Below, piece after piece: positions 28,943 to 37,635 of a stretch of 43,368 nucleotides of DNA. The translations under genes and the position numbers were made by a program. Position 1 is the first letter of the stretch. Each line of letters opens with the position of its first letter. Below the pieces are notes generated by a model. The model ran no database searches, was not told the origin of the DNA, and saw nothing but the letters and a program-made list of their open reading frames with translations. Source of the stretch: an uncultured Actinomycetes bacterium (GTDB lineage: Bacteria > Actinomycetota > Actinomycetes > Nanopelagicales > Nanopelagicaceae); contig CAIVDO010000131.1 of the NCBI GenBank assembly GCA_903904665.1, positions 1 through 43,368 of the forward strand, read 5' to 3'.

Positions 28943-30127
28943 ATGAAGGCCACTAAGCGCGAGGTTATTCTCGGTATTGGTGGAGGAATTGCGGCGTATA
29001 AATCAGCTGATTTACTGCGTCGCCTCCAAGATAACGGGTATCTGGTAACGGTTGTTCCAACTCCCAGTTCATTAAATTTTGTTGGAGCAGCGACATGGCA
29101 AGCCCTTTCCGGCCGGCCCGTTACAACGCAAGTGTGGGAAAAAGTCGAGGACGTACGACATATCTCTTTAGCTAAGCAGGCAGATTATTTCATTATCGCC
29201 CCTGCAACTGCCGATTTGATTGCACGCCTTGCAGCTGGTCGGGCCGATGATCTTCTCACCAATCTAGTTTTAGCTAGTGATGTCCCCAAGATGATTGTCC
29301 CGGCAATGCATCCATCGATGTGGCTAGATGCTGCCACTGTTGCAAATGTTTCAACACTTCGCGCTCGAGGTTTTATTGTCATGGAGCCCGAGGTAGGCAG
29401 ACTTACTGGCTCCGATAGTGGACAAGGGCGTTTTCCAGAAACTGCGGCGATTATCAAGAGTTTTTTATCCATGACAGGCCGCCACCAAGATCTCATTGGC
29501 ACAACAGTGATCGTTACAGCAGGTGGAACCCGTGAAGCTATCGATCCAGTGCGCTTTATTGGCAACCGCTCATCAGGTAAACAAGGGATTGCAGTAGCTA
29601 AGGCTGCAGCATCTCGAGGAGCAGATGTTCATCTGATCGCTGCCAACGTTGATATCGATACGCTACCCGGAGTTTCAATTACCCATGTAGAAAATGCCCA
29701 GCAGATGTTAGAGGCGTTGCTTGAGTCCTTCAAGGATTGCGATATCTTGGTGATGAGCGCGGCCGTGGCCGATGCACGACCAAAGACAAGAGCGTTAGAG
29801 AAGATTAAGAAAGCTATGTTCACTTCGATCGAACTTGAAGAGAACCCCGATATCTTGGCAACACTTAACGCAACTAAGGATAGGCAAATCGTTGTGGGCT
29901 TTGCTGCAGAGACAAGCGAACTACTTGCATCTGCGCAGAACAAACTTGTTAAAAAGGCTTTAGATATGATCTATGTAAATGACGTCTCCGGCGGAGCTAT
30001 TTTTGGACACGATGAGACTGCTGGTACGATTGTGCTTCGTAACGGGGATTTAATCCCAGTTCCACATCAATCTAAAGACACGCTGGCCGATCTTCTCCTG
30101 GATTACGCCCTCAAGCAGTTAGGTTAG
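28943..30127 (+). CDS. coaBC: Bifunctional phosphopantothenoylcysteine decarboxylase / synthase (CoaBC, Dfp)
   Basis: Two consecutive steps to coenzyme A. The 394 residues comprise CoaC (about 1-185, flavodoxin-like) with [37 protein letters not shown] and PAMHPSMW, and CoaB (about 190-394) with [25 protein letters not shown] and VGFAAETS. The PxMNxxMW motif of E. coli Dfp is PAMHPSMW here; His at this place is usual in actinobacteria, so I do not read it as a defect. No strong ribosome site is visible; AATCCT 6 nt before the ATG is a weak -10-like string. Confidence 0.95.
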   Translation: MKATKREVILGIGGGIAAYKSADLLRRLQDNGYLVTVVPTPSSLNFVGAATWQALSGRPVTTQVWEKVEDVRHISLAKQADYFIIAPATADLIARLAAGRADDLLTNLVLASDVPKMIVPAMHPSMWLDAATVANVSTLRARGFIVMEPEVGRLTGSDSGQGRFPETAAIIKSFLSMTGRHQDLIGTTVIVTAGGTREAIDPVRFIGNRSSGKQGIAVAKAAASRGADVHLIAANVDIDTLPGVSITHVENAQQMLEALLESFKDCDILVMSAAVADARPKTRALEKIKKAMFTSIELEENPDILATLNATKDRQIVVGFAAETSELLASAQNKLVKKALDMIYVNDVSGGAIFGHDETAGTIVLRNGDLIPVPHQSKDTLADLLLDYALKQLG

Positions 30128-30131
30128 GACA
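30120..30131 (+). promoter_or_regulatory. Leaderless-type -10 box for metK
   Basis: TAGGTT (30120-30125), 6 nt (AGGACA), then ATG 30132. The box lies in the last codons of coaBC. AGGA could also act as a Shine-Dalgarno in the read-through mRNA, so both leadered and leaderless expression are possible. Confidence 0.4.
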
Positions 30132-31322
30132 ATGTCACAACGCCTCTTCACCTCAGAATCAGTAACCGAAGGACACCCAGACAAGATTGCAGATGCGATC
30201 TCAGATGCAGTCCTTGACTCCCTGCTTACACAGGATAAGAAATCACGTGTAGCCGTTGAAACACTCATTACAACGGGACAAGTCCATGTTGCTGGTGAAG
30301 TTACAACTGATGGATATGCCGATGTCATGGGAATTGTTAGAGACACTGTCTTAAACATTGGTTATGACTCATCTGAAAAAGGTTTTGATGGAAACAGTTG
30401 CGGTGTTTCAATCTCCATTGGACAGCAATCTCAAGATATTGCTCAAGGTGTCGATGATGCTTACGAGCACCGCGTAGGTTCACAAGTTGACCCACTAGAT
30501 TTACAAGGCGCCGGAGATCAAGGATTGATGTTTGGATATGCCTGCGATGATACAAAAGAGCTTATGCCGCTACCTATTTGGTTAGCACACGCACTTGCTC
30601 AACAGCTCACAAAGGTACGAAAGTCGGGCTTGCTTCCTTACCTACGTCCTGATGGAAAGACTCAAGTCACTATTGAATATGACGGCGATCGCGCAGTTGC
30701 GCTCAATACCGTTGTTATCTCGAGCCAGCATGCAGAAGAAGTCGATGTAGTAAAGGTTTTAACACCAGAGGTAATTAAGCATGTTATCGATCCAATCCTT
30801 GCAACCATTGATCTGCCCCGCAAAGATCTTCGTACCCTCATCAACCCAACGGGACGCTTTGTTATTGGTGGACCAATGGGAGATGCTGGTTTAACTGGCC
30901 GCAAAATTATCGTAGATACATATGGCGGAATGGCTCGACATGGCGGGGGAGCTTTCAGCGGAAAAGATCCATCTAAGGTAGATCGCTCTGCTGCTTATGC
31001 AATGCGTTGGGTTGCTAAGAATGTTGTTGCTGCAGGCCTTGCTCGTCGCTGTGAAGTGCAAGTTGCCTATGCAATTGGTAAGGCGCAACCTGTTGGCGTC
31101 TTTGTCGAAACCTTTGGAACAGAAAGCGTTCCAGTGTCAAAGATTCAAGATGCAGTTATAGCAACATTTGATCTTCGTCCAGCAGCGATTATTCGCGACC
31201 TAGATTTATTGCGCCCTATCTATTCATTGACCAGCGCTTATGGCCACTTTGGTCGTGAACTTGCGCAGTTTGCTTGGGAGCGCACTAACCGCGTTACTGA
31301 GCTACAAAACGCAATTAAATAA
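30132..31322 (+). CDS. metK: S-adenosylmethionine synthase
   Basis: Makes SAM from methionine and ATP in the cytosol. The 396 residues match the bacterial tetrameric enzyme. Signatures are [17 protein letters not shown] (ATP and Met site), [12 protein letters not shown], the Gly-rich P-loop [18 protein letters not shown], and [15 protein letters not shown]. It is 4 nt after coaBC and 5 nt before priA. No SAM riboswitch is visible. Confidence 0.97.
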   Translation: MSQRLFTSESVTEGHPDKIADAISDAVLDSLLTQDKKSRVAVETLITTGQVHVAGEVTTDGYADVMGIVRDTVLNIGYDSSEKGFDGNSCGVSISIGQQSQDIAQGVDDAYEHRVGSQVDPLDLQGAGDQGLMFGYACDDTKELMPLPIWLAHALAQQLTKVRKSGLLPYLRPDGKTQVTIEYDGDRAVALNTVVISSQHAEEVDVVKVLTPEVIKHVIDPILATIDLPRKDLRTLINPTGRFVIGGPMGDAGLTGRKIIVDTYGGMARHGGGAFSGKDPSKVDRSAAYAMRWVAKNVVAAGLARRCEVQVAYAIGKAQPVGVFVETFGTESVPVSKIQDAVIATFDLRPAAIIRDLDLLRPIYSLTSAYGHFGRELAQFAWERTNRVTELQNAIK

Positions 31323-31327
31323 CTACG

Positions 31328-33211
31328 GTGGCAACGCCACGGCTCTTCAAACTTAAATCCCAGGTAGCGGCTGCGCCAACTGGTCCACTAGCTGGCGAGT
31401 TATCTTACGCACGAGTGTGGGTAGACACGGGTGTATTTCATCTAGATACGCCCTTTGATTACCAGGTTCCAGAAGATATCGCCGATGAAGTAAAAGTTGG
31501 AGTAAGAGTTCAGGTAGCTTTTGGACAGCGACAGGTCGAGGGTTTAGTCATAGAGCGAGTTCAAAGCGCACAAGCGCGAAGTAAATTCAAAGCTATAACT
31601 AAGGTTTTATCACCTCATTCAGTTGCCACGATTGGATCCCTACAACTGATTGAAGCCGTTGCCAATAGGTGGGCCAGTAATCCCTGGGAGATTATCAAAA
31701 ACGCAATACCGGCAAGGGTGGCCAGCGTAGACAAAGGCTTTTTGCGCCAGGATGTTCTCTCCAATAGAGCCAATGCAACTGCCACTATTAGTTATGTAGC
31801 ACTAGAGCCATACGTGGATCCATGTATAAAGATCGTTGATTTAGCCATTGAAGCGGTAAAAAAAGCTAGCGTTCTAATCATCGCTCCAGATGAGGCAGAT
31901 ATAGAGCTCCTTGATGAAATTCTGGCAAGCAAGGGCGTCAATGCTCTTCGTATAGATAGTGCAATAGCGCGCTCAGAAAGATATGCCGCCTTTCTCACGT
32001 TAATGCGCACCGATAATCAGATCGTTCTTGGAGCGCGCAATGCAATTTTCGCCCCTCTTCCTCTTGGCTCAACGATAATCGTTGTCAAAGAGTCTTCGCC
32101 CTCTTTCTATGAAGTTCGCAATCCGGGCTGGAACGTGCGCGATATTGCGCTCATGCGAACTGACATAGATCGTGCATCCGTTGTGTTCACTGGTTACGTA
32201 CCTTCTTTAGATGTTGCAGCGCTCATAGAGGCCAAAAAGATAAAATATATAAATACCAACGCAAAGATCGCCGTTAAGAGCTTCTCCTCCGAGGATTCAT
32301 CACTGCTACCTGGTCGAATCTTCGCCGATATTCGCAGCGGCCTTAAAGATGGAGCAGTGCTATTTGTTCTACCTCGCAAAGGTTATGCCAATGGAATTCT
32401 ATGTGCACACTGTAAAAACACTGCTCTATGTCCGTGTGGTGGCCCTTTGCATCTCATTAATAAAGATGCCCAACCTAATTGTAGAATCTGTGGAGCAATT
32501 TCCAACGATTGGTCCTGCAGCTACTGTAAACGCGATAAGAAATATATTGTCTCTCGCGGAATCGATAGAGCAGCCGAAGAGATCTCTAAAGCATTTCCAA
32601 GCTATCCGATTATTCTCTCCTTTGGTGATGTAATAAAAAAACGTGTTGAGGCAAAACGCTCGATCATCCTGAGTACACCTGGGGCTGCTCCTCACGTTCA
32701 AGGCGGATATAGCGCAGTTGTGATACTTGAAGGTATGTCATATTTCAATCACGATGATCTTCGCGCTAATGAAAGAGCAAGTGAACTATTCTTTGAAACC
32801 GTTGCAATGTTAAAACCCGGGGGAGTTGCTCTACTTTCAATAGATGGTTCGCACCCTATTGTTTCAAGCTTGATTCGTTGGAATCCAGTGACTATAGTGA
32901 AACGCGAGTTAGCCCAGCGAAGTGAGATTTCTTTTCCACCATCTGTTGATAGCGCCGTTCTTACTATTCCAACTGCGCAAGCAAGTGCACTGGCAATTGG
33001 AATCAACAAGGCGGTAGAGGATTTACGCTTACCTGCCAATACACGTGTTTTGGGACCTACGAAGGTAGATGCAACCACTAGCAAGATAGTGATTTTATCT
33101 TCTGCAGATTCTAGAAATACTGTCACGGGTTTTCTGCATGAATTGATGCGACGACGTAGTATCGCCAAGAAAGCTGATTCCACCCTTAGAATAAATCCTT
33201 ATTCGCTTTAA
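31328..33211 (+). CDS. priA: PriA-like primosomal protein N' lacking helicase motifs
   Basis: Replication-restart protein. The 627 residues contain an N-terminal 3'-DNA-binding domain (ARVWVDTGVFHLDTPFDYQVP), a winged-helix region and a zinc-binding Cys array (CAHC ... CPCG ... CRIC ... CSYC at roughly residues 358-398), all PriA features. The Walker A motif GxTGSGKT and the DEEH box are absent: the equivalent region reads KASVLIIAPDEADIELLDE and later VVKESSPSFY. Loss of helicase motifs is a known trait of actinobacterial PriA, so this is not decay. Start is GTG 31328, 5 nt after metK. No ribosome site is visible. Confidence 0.9.
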   Translation: MATPRLFKLKSQVAAAPTGPLAGELSYARVWVDTGVFHLDTPFDYQVPEDIADEVKVGVRVQVAFGQRQVEGLVIERVQSAQARSKFKAITKVLSPHSVATIGSLQLIEAVANRWASNPWEIIKNAIPARVASVDKGFLRQDVLSNRANATATISYVALEPYVDPCIKIVDLAIEAVKKASVLIIAPDEADIELLDEILASKGVNALRIDSAIARSERYAAFLTLMRTDNQIVLGARNAIFAPLPLGSTIIVVKESSPSFYEVRNPGWNVRDIALMRTDIDRASVVFTGYVPSLDVAALIEAKKIKYINTNAKIAVKSFSSEDSSLLPGRIFADIRSGLKDGAVLFVLPRKGYANGILCAHCKNTALCPCGGPLHLINKDAQPNCRICGAISNDWSCSYCKRDKKYIVSRGIDRAAEEISKAFPSYPIILSFGDVIKKRVEAKRSIILSTPGAAPHVQGGYSAVVILEGMSYFNHDDLRANERASELFFETVAMLKPGGVALLSIDGSHPIVSSLIRWNPVTIVKRELAQRSEISFPPSVDSAVLTIPTAQASALAIGINKAVEDLRLPANTRVLGPTKVDATTSKIVILSSADSRNTVTGFLHELMRRRSIAKKADSTLRINPYSL

Positions 33212-33220
33212 TTTTTTTGA

Positions 33221-33232
33221 TAGACTGCCTCT
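33221..33232 (+). promoter_or_regulatory. Leaderless-type -10 box for def
   Basis: TAGACT (33221-33226) follows a T-rich stretch and precedes ATG 33233 by exactly 6 nt. No Shine-Dalgarno precedes the ATG. It would give def-fmt-rsmB their own promoter in the 21-nt gap after priA. Confidence 0.5.
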
Positions 33233-33793
33233 ATGTCAATTCAAGAGATTCGCTTATTCGGAGATCCGGTGTTGTTAACACCTGCATCTGCGGTTGTGGA
33301 CTTTGATAAAGAGTTGCGCAATTTAGTGAAAGATTTAACCGACACCATGCTAGAAGCACCGGGTGCTGGGTTGGCAGCTCCTCAGATAGGAGTGCCCTTA
33401 AGAGTCTTTACTTGGCATGTCGATGATGTATTAGGTCATCTCATTAACCCCGTTTTAACTTTAGGCGATGAAATACAAGATGGAGAAGAGGGATGCTTAT
33501 CTTTTCCTGAGATGCGTTATGAAACCAAACGCGCACTGCAAGTGCGTGCACGTGGCTTTAATATGTTTGGAGAGCCTGTAGTCATAGAAGGAACAGAGTT
33601 TCTTGCTCGAGCACTACAGCATGAAACTGACCACCTTGATGGCATCCTATTCATTGATCGTCTATCTCCCGAGGAACGCAAGTTGGCTATGAAAGAGATT
33701 CGTGAGTCAGATTGGTTTAATGCACAATCGCAGTTAGGTAAAAATCCCACTATCAAAACCTCGCCACACTCATTATTTGGAAGGAATACTTAA
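33233..33793 (+). CDS. def: Peptide deformylase
   Basis: Removes the formyl group from nascent proteins; Fe/Zn metalloenzyme acting at the ribosome exit. The 186 residues show all three motifs: GAGLAAPQIG (GxGxAAxQ), EGCLS with metal ligand Cys88, and HETDHLDG with His130, Glu131 and His134. It overlaps fmt at TAATG, a logical pair because Fmt adds the formyl group that Def removes. Confidence 0.96.
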   Translation: MSIQEIRLFGDPVLLTPASAVVDFDKELRNLVKDLTDTMLEAPGAGLAAPQIGVPLRVFTWHVDDVLGHLINPVLTLGDEIQDGEEGCLSFPEMRYETKRALQVRARGFNMFGEPVVIEGTEFLARALQHETDHLDGILFIDRLSPEERKLAMKEIRESDWFNAQSQLGKNPTIKTSPHSLFGRNT

Positions 33794-34701
33794 TGCGCAT
33801 TGGAGTCGCCGCTACTCCTGATGTCGCACTACCAACGTTGGATTGGTTACTTGCTTCTAAACATGAATTACTGCGAGTTATTACCCAACCAGATCGTCCA
33901 TCTGGACGTGGACAGGCAATAAAGGCCTCGTTGGTGAGTCAGTGGGCCAATCAACATGGCGTTGAACTAGTAAAACCCCTAGCGATCGAGGAGTTAAATG
34001 GCGCGTTAGCGGATTTAGATTTACTCATCACAATCGGTTTTGGCCGTTTACTACCTGAGCAAACTTTCTCAATTCCAACTTTCGGTGCGATCAATCTACA
34101 TTTTTCACTTCTTCCACATTATCGCGGGGCAGCCCCCGTGCAAAGAGCGATCGAAGCTGGAGAAATACGTAGCGGTGTTACCGTCTTCAAATTAGATTCC
34201 GGCATGGATACTGGTCCGATCTATAGCTCTCACTCCGTTGATATTGATCAAAGCGATAGAAGTTTCGAGTTACTTCAACGGCTATCTCAAATCGGCGTGG
34301 TCGCGATCTGCCAGGCGTTAGATTCAATTGAGGCCGCAATTGCGCCAGTTGCACAAGCAGGCACATCGTCAAGGGCGATGAAGATAAGCAAGGAAGAAGC
34401 GCAGATAAATTGGAACTCACCTTCACATATTATCGTCAACAAAATCCGTGGCTTTTATCCTCAACCATGTGCATGGACAGTATTTAGAGGAGCGCCACTA
34501 AAGATTGCACAATCAAAAATATCGCAGGAAACATTAGCTTTAGCACCAGGTGAACTGCGAGTTTTTAACGCTAAAGTTTTGATCGGTACAAGTGATCTTC
34601 CACTAGATCTCGAACTAGTAATACCAGCGGGCAAAAGCGAGATGAATGCTGTGGATTGGTCACGCGGAGCACGTTTTGCAGACGGGGAACGCTGTGGTTG
34701 A
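33793..34701 (+). CDS. fmt: Methionyl-tRNA formyltransferase
   Basis: Formylates Met-tRNA(fMet) using 10-formyl-THF. The 302 residues comprise an N-terminal formyltransferase domain with catalytic Asn101, His103 and Asp139 (INLHFSLLPHYRGAAPVQRAI and DSGMDTGPI) and a C-terminal OB-like tRNA-binding domain. The tRNA-discrimination loop begins QPDRPSGRGQAIKAS. ATG 33793 overlaps the def stop. Its own end overlaps the rsmB GTG start by 8 nt. Confidence 0.95.
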   Translation: MRIGVAATPDVALPTLDWLLASKHELLRVITQPDRPSGRGQAIKASLVSQWANQHGVELVKPLAIEELNGALADLDLLITIGFGRLLPEQTFSIPTFGAINLHFSLLPHYRGAAPVQRAIEAGEIRSGVTVFKLDSGMDTGPIYSSHSVDIDQSDRSFELLQRLSQIGVVAICQALDSIEAAIAPVAQAGTSSRAMKISKEEAQINWNSPSHIIVNKIRGFYPQPCAWTVFRGAPLKIAQSKISQETLALAPGELRVFNAKVLIGTSDLPLDLELVIPAGKSEMNAVDWSRGARFADGERCG

Positions 34702-36043
34702 AGCGCGCCGCAACAGCTTCAAATCTCCAAAGCCTGATGCCCCACGGTTATTAGCCTTTGATTTAATAGCCGAAGTTAACCGCAATGATGGATATTCAAA
34801 TTTGCTTGTACCGGCAGCTCTTAATGCATCTTCATTGGAAGAGCGAGATCGCAATTTAGTGACAGAACTTGTATATGGAACTCTACGTATGCAAGGTAAG
34901 CATGACTGGGTCTTGGCTCAAATCTCAGATCGTCCGTGGATTGAAGTCGACCCGGGAATAGTTGACGTTGCCCGCTTAGGAGTCCATCAAATTCATGAAC
35001 TGCGTATTCCTGATCACGCCGCTGTATCTGCAACAGTGGAGGTTGCACGTAAGCGGCTGGGTGAGTCGAAAGCTAGTTTTGTAAATGCACTTTTGAGATC
35101 AGTAACGCGCAAGAGCTATGAGGATTGGTTTGCACCACTGAGTCAGATATCAGATAACGTCGAGAGATTATCCATTCAATATTCACATCCAGAGTGGATT
35201 ATCTCGGCTTACTTTGATCTACTCAAAGATTGGCAGATGGTTGAGGCCGAGCTAACGACAAACAATATTCCAGCTCTACCAACTCTTGTTGCCTGGCCCG
35301 GGTATTCAACACAGGCCGATCTTGTTGCGCTAGGAGCCCAACCAACGATTTATTCTGCGTTGGGTGGGCGACTGAAAGCAAATCCAGGAAACTTAGATCT
35401 TATTAAGCATCGTTTAGCTGGAGTTCAAGATGAGGGCTCGCAGTTAGTAGCTAGCGTCTTTGCATCAGCGGCGGCGGGTAGTTCATGGCTAGATTTGTGC
35501 GCAGGTCCTGGAGGCAAGGCTGCACTCTTATCAAGCATCGCTAAAGAGAGAGATATTGCATTTACAGCAAATGAGTTCTCAACCCCACGAGCAGATTTGG
35601 TAAAGAAAGTTGTACATGGTGCCAGGGTGTGGTGTGGCGATGGTCGTGAGGTTGCCTCACGTGGAGAGAGCTTTGATGCCGTTCTAGTTGATGCGCCATG
35701 CACAGGTCTTGGAGCGTTGCGCCGTCGCCCTGAAGTGAGGTGGAGACGCACTCTCTCCGACCTACGAGAACTAACGCTATTGCAGCGCGAACTCATTGAT
35801 GGTGCGGCATCGGTTATGAACTCTGGCGCTATTTTGGGTTATGCAACATGTTCTCCTCATCTAGCTGAAACAACGGTGCAGGTTCTCGATATTGTTAAAA
35901 AACACCCTGAGTTAGAGCAGATTGATGTTTCTGATTATCTGCCTTCACACTTGCACGATGCTGTGCGTTCGAAATCGATGTCGTTATGGACCCATAAACA
36001 TGGCACAGATGCGATGTTTTTAGCCCTATTTCGTAAAAAGTAG
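34694..36043 (+). CDS. rsmB: 16S rRNA (cytosine-5)-methyltransferase RsmB (Sun/Fmu family)
   Basis: Methylates a cytosine of 16S rRNA with SAM. About 449 residues comprise an N-terminal NusB-like RNA-binding domain (LAFDLIAEVNRNDGYSNLLVP onwards) and a C-terminal Rossmann methyltransferase with LDLCAGPGGKAALLSS (SAM), VDAPCTGLGALRRRPEVRW (motif IV Cys) and YATCSPHLAE (motif VI catalytic Cys). I prefer GTG 34694 with ACGGGGA about 6 nt upstream. An ATG at 34646 would need a 56-nt overlap with fmt. The def-fmt-rsmB-rpe order is conserved in actinobacteria. Confidence 0.92.
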   Translation: MVEARRNSFKSPKPDAPRLLAFDLIAEVNRNDGYSNLLVPAALNASSLEERDRNLVTELVYGTLRMQGKHDWVLAQISDRPWIEVDPGIVDVARLGVHQIHELRIPDHAAVSATVEVARKRLGESKASFVNALLRSVTRKSYEDWFAPLSQISDNVERLSIQYSHPEWIISAYFDLLKDWQMVEAELTTNNIPALPTLVAWPGYSTQADLVALGAQPTIYSALGGRLKANPGNLDLIKHRLAGVQDEGSQLVASVFASAAAGSSWLDLCAGPGGKAALLSSIAKERDIAFTANEFSTPRADLVKKVVHGARVWCGDGREVASRGESFDAVLVDAPCTGLGALRRRPEVRWRRTLSDLRELTLLQRELIDGAASVMNSGAILGYATCSPHLAETTVQVLDIVKKHPELEQIDVSDYLPSHLHDAVRSKSMSLWTHKHGTDAMFLALFRKK

Positions 36044-36055
36044 AGCGCCAGGAGT

Positions 36056-36067
36056 TAGGCTAAAGTT
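36056..36067 (+). promoter_or_regulatory. Leaderless-type -10 box for rpe
   Basis: TAGGCT (36056-36061), 6 nt, then ATG 36068, in the 24-nt gap after rsmB. It is the same hexamer as upstream of the DUF948 gene. No ribosome site lies at the correct distance. Confidence 0.45.
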
Positions 36068-36733
36068 ATGAAGCGAGAGATACGGATTACACCCAGCATT
36101 TTAAATGCTGATTTAAATAACCTTGATACCGAAATCGCCAAGATAGCAAACGTGTCAGATTTAATTCATTTAGATGTAATGGACAATCTCTTTGTTCCAA
36201 ACTTCACCTTTGACTTTGAGAGCGCAACCTCCATTATCAAAAATTGCCCGATAGATGTAGATGCCCATCTAATGGTTGCAGAGGTAGATTCCATTGCTCC
36301 CATGTATGCCCAAGCTGGTTGTGCAAGTGTGACGATTCATGCAGAGGCTACGAAGGAGATTGCTAATACGTTGAGGTCTATACGCAACGAAGGTGCTCGT
36401 GCTGGTTTAGCGATTAAACCAAATACTGCAATCGAGGAGTACGAACAGTTCAGCGATCTCGTTGATATGTTTCTCATCATGACTGTTGAACCAGGCTTTG
36501 GTGGTCAAAAATTTATGGCGAACATGATGGATAAAGTCCGCACAACCCGGTCATTTATTGGTGATCGTCCTATCTGGCTACAGGTTGATGGCGGTATCTC
36601 ACTTGAAACAATAGAAATGGCGATGGAGGCCGGGGCCGATACCTTTGTTGCAGGAAGTGCCGTCTTTAAGGCACAAGATCCCGCCGCAATGGTTACTTCA
36701 TTGCGCCAACTGGCCATGGGTGTGGCAAACTAG
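36068..36733 (+). CDS. rpe: Ribulose-phosphate 3-epimerase
   Basis: Interconverts ribulose 5-phosphate and xylulose 5-phosphate in the pentose phosphate pathway. It is a TIM barrel of 221 residues. Visible motifs are TPSILNADLNNL, HLDVMDNLFVPN (catalytic Asp and metal site), DAHLMV, MTVEPGFGGQKF and QVDGGISLETI (phosphate site). Its TAG stop is the first half of the -10 box (TAGCCT) for the next transcript. Confidence 0.95.
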   Translation: MKREIRITPSILNADLNNLDTEIAKIANVSDLIHLDVMDNLFVPNFTFDFESATSIIKNCPIDVDAHLMVAEVDSIAPMYAQAGCASVTIHAEATKEIANTLRSIRNEGARAGLAIKPNTAIEEYEQFSDLVDMFLIMTVEPGFGGQKFMANMMDKVRTTRSFIGDRPIWLQVDGGISLETIEMAMEAGADTFVAGSAVFKAQDPAAMVTSLRQLAMGVAN

Positions 36734-36736
36734 CCT
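36731..36736 (+). promoter_or_regulatory. -10 box of the FMN-riboswitch transcript
   Basis: TAGCCT starts with the rpe stop codon. A start about 7 nt downstream (near 36743) falls at the 5' strand of the aptamer P1 stem, which fits a dedicated promoter for the riboswitch RNA. Confidence 0.4.
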
Positions 36737-36740
36737 CACG

Positions 36741-36935
36741 TTGTTCCGGGGGTCGGTGTAATTCCGAACCGGCGGTAAAGTCCGCGACCCGATCACATCC
36801 AGTGATCGGTTGATTTGGTGTAAATCCAAAACCGACAGTTAAAGTCTGGATAAAGGGACAGGGGTTTCGGTGTGCATTGTGCATGCCGTTATTCCTCGTT
36901 GCTTCCTGGAGCTTTTCTACTAGGAAGGATCAACA
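36741..36935 (+). ncRNA. FMN riboswitch (RFN element) with a translation-blocking expression platform
   Basis: The aptamer (36741-36861) has the RFN hallmarks: a GGGGGTCGGTG segment, GAACCGGCGGTAAAGTCCGCGA, a variable hairpin (GATCAC ... GTGATC), GGTGTAAATCC, and ACCGACAGTTAAAGTCTGGAT. P1 pairs TGTTCC (36742-36747) with GGGACA (36855-36860). Downstream, CTTCCTGG (36902-36909) can pair with CTAGGAAG (36920-36927), which contains the Shine-Dalgarno of GTG 36936. There is no T-run, so control is probably at translation: FMN bound, ribosome site hidden, transporter off. This fills the 202-nt gap between rpe and the transporter gene. Confidence 0.95.
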
Positions 36936-37613
36936 GTGTCAGTTATTACATGGTTTTTTGAAAGTAGCCTTCATTTTGGCAGTAAATCAATTGCTGTACG
37001 CGAAATCATCGGCGGAGTTCTAGGTCTCACTAGCGCTATTTTGGGCATGAGACGCAAAGTTCTAGCATGGCCGATAGGAATCTTGGGCGATGCCTTACTT
37101 TTCACAGTTTTCCTCGGAGCAGTCTTTGCTTACGCAGATCAGCCCTCAGGTAATTTCTATGGCCAGGCCAGTCGCAACTTACTACTCATCATTGTCAGTG
37201 TGTATGGATGGATACGTTGGACAAACCACTCTCGCGCCAATGGATTAGAGCAACCAGCTGTAAATCCACGATGGACAACAATGAAAGAAAAACAAGTTCT
37301 AGTACCGATTATCGTTCTCTTCTTCTTCCTCTCTATGCAGATATTTAAAGGATTAGGGGAGTCAGGTAGCTGGTTGTTGGTAGATACATGGATATTTACT
37401 GGCACAGCCCTTGCCACCTATGGCATGAGCCGAGGCTACGTTGAGTTCTGGTTGGTGTGGATCGCTGTTGACTTAGTGGGAGTTCCCTTTGCATTCAAAA
37501 ATGGCTACTACCCAACGGGTACGCTCTATGCAATCTATCTACCCTTTGTTATTTGGGGATTTATCTCTTGGCTTCGTATTTCTAAGCAAGAGAAATTGGC
37601 AACATCGAAGTAA
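36936..37613 (+). CDS. ribM: RibM-type (PnuC-like) riboflavin transporter
   Basis: A membrane protein of 225 residues with about seven hydrophobic helices and the PnuC-family pattern (VYGWIRW in the middle, EFWLVWIAVDLVGVPF near the C-terminus). PnuC proteins carry nicotinamide riboside, but the FMN riboswitch directly upstream points to riboflavin, as for RibM/PnuX of Streptomyces and Corynebacterium, which sits in the rib operon next to hisE-hisG. GTG 36936 has AGGAAGG 7 nt upstream, and this ribosome site is the target of the riboswitch. No rib biosynthesis genes accompany it. Specificity is inferred from regulation and context. Confidence 0.88.
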   Translation: MSVITWFFESSLHFGSKSIAVREIIGGVLGLTSAILGMRRKVLAWPIGILGDALLFTVFLGAVFAYADQPSGNFYGQASRNLLLIIVSVYGWIRWTNHSRANGLEQPAVNPRWTTMKEKQVLVPIIVLFFFLSMQIFKGLGESGSWLLVDTWIFTGTALATYGMSRGYVEFWLVWIAVDLVGVPFAFKNGYYPTGTLYAIYLPFVIWGFISWLRISKQEKLATSK

Positions 37614-37623
37614 CTGGGTCTAG

Positions 37624-37635
37624 TAAAGTTAAGGT
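37624..37635 (+). promoter_or_regulatory. Leaderless-type -10 box for hisE
   Basis: TAAAGT (37624-37629), 6 nt (TAAGGT), then ATG 37636, inside the 22-nt gap after ribM. AAGG is too close (about 2 nt) to be a normal ribosome site. It would uncouple hisEG from the FMN riboswitch. Confidence 0.45.

Noticed and set aside
28943-30127. CoaC motif PAMHPSMW instead of PxMNxxMW as a possible loss of activity
   Set aside because: His at this site is usual in actinobacterial CoaBC.
30128-30131. Possible SAM riboswitch before metK
   Set aside because: Only 4 nt separate coaBC and metK, so there is no room for an aptamer.
31328-33211. PriA without Walker A and DEEH motifs, first read as a decaying helicase gene
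   Set aside because: The frame is intact, the Cys array and DNA-binding domain are kept, and loss of helicase motifs is a general trait of actinobacterial PriA.
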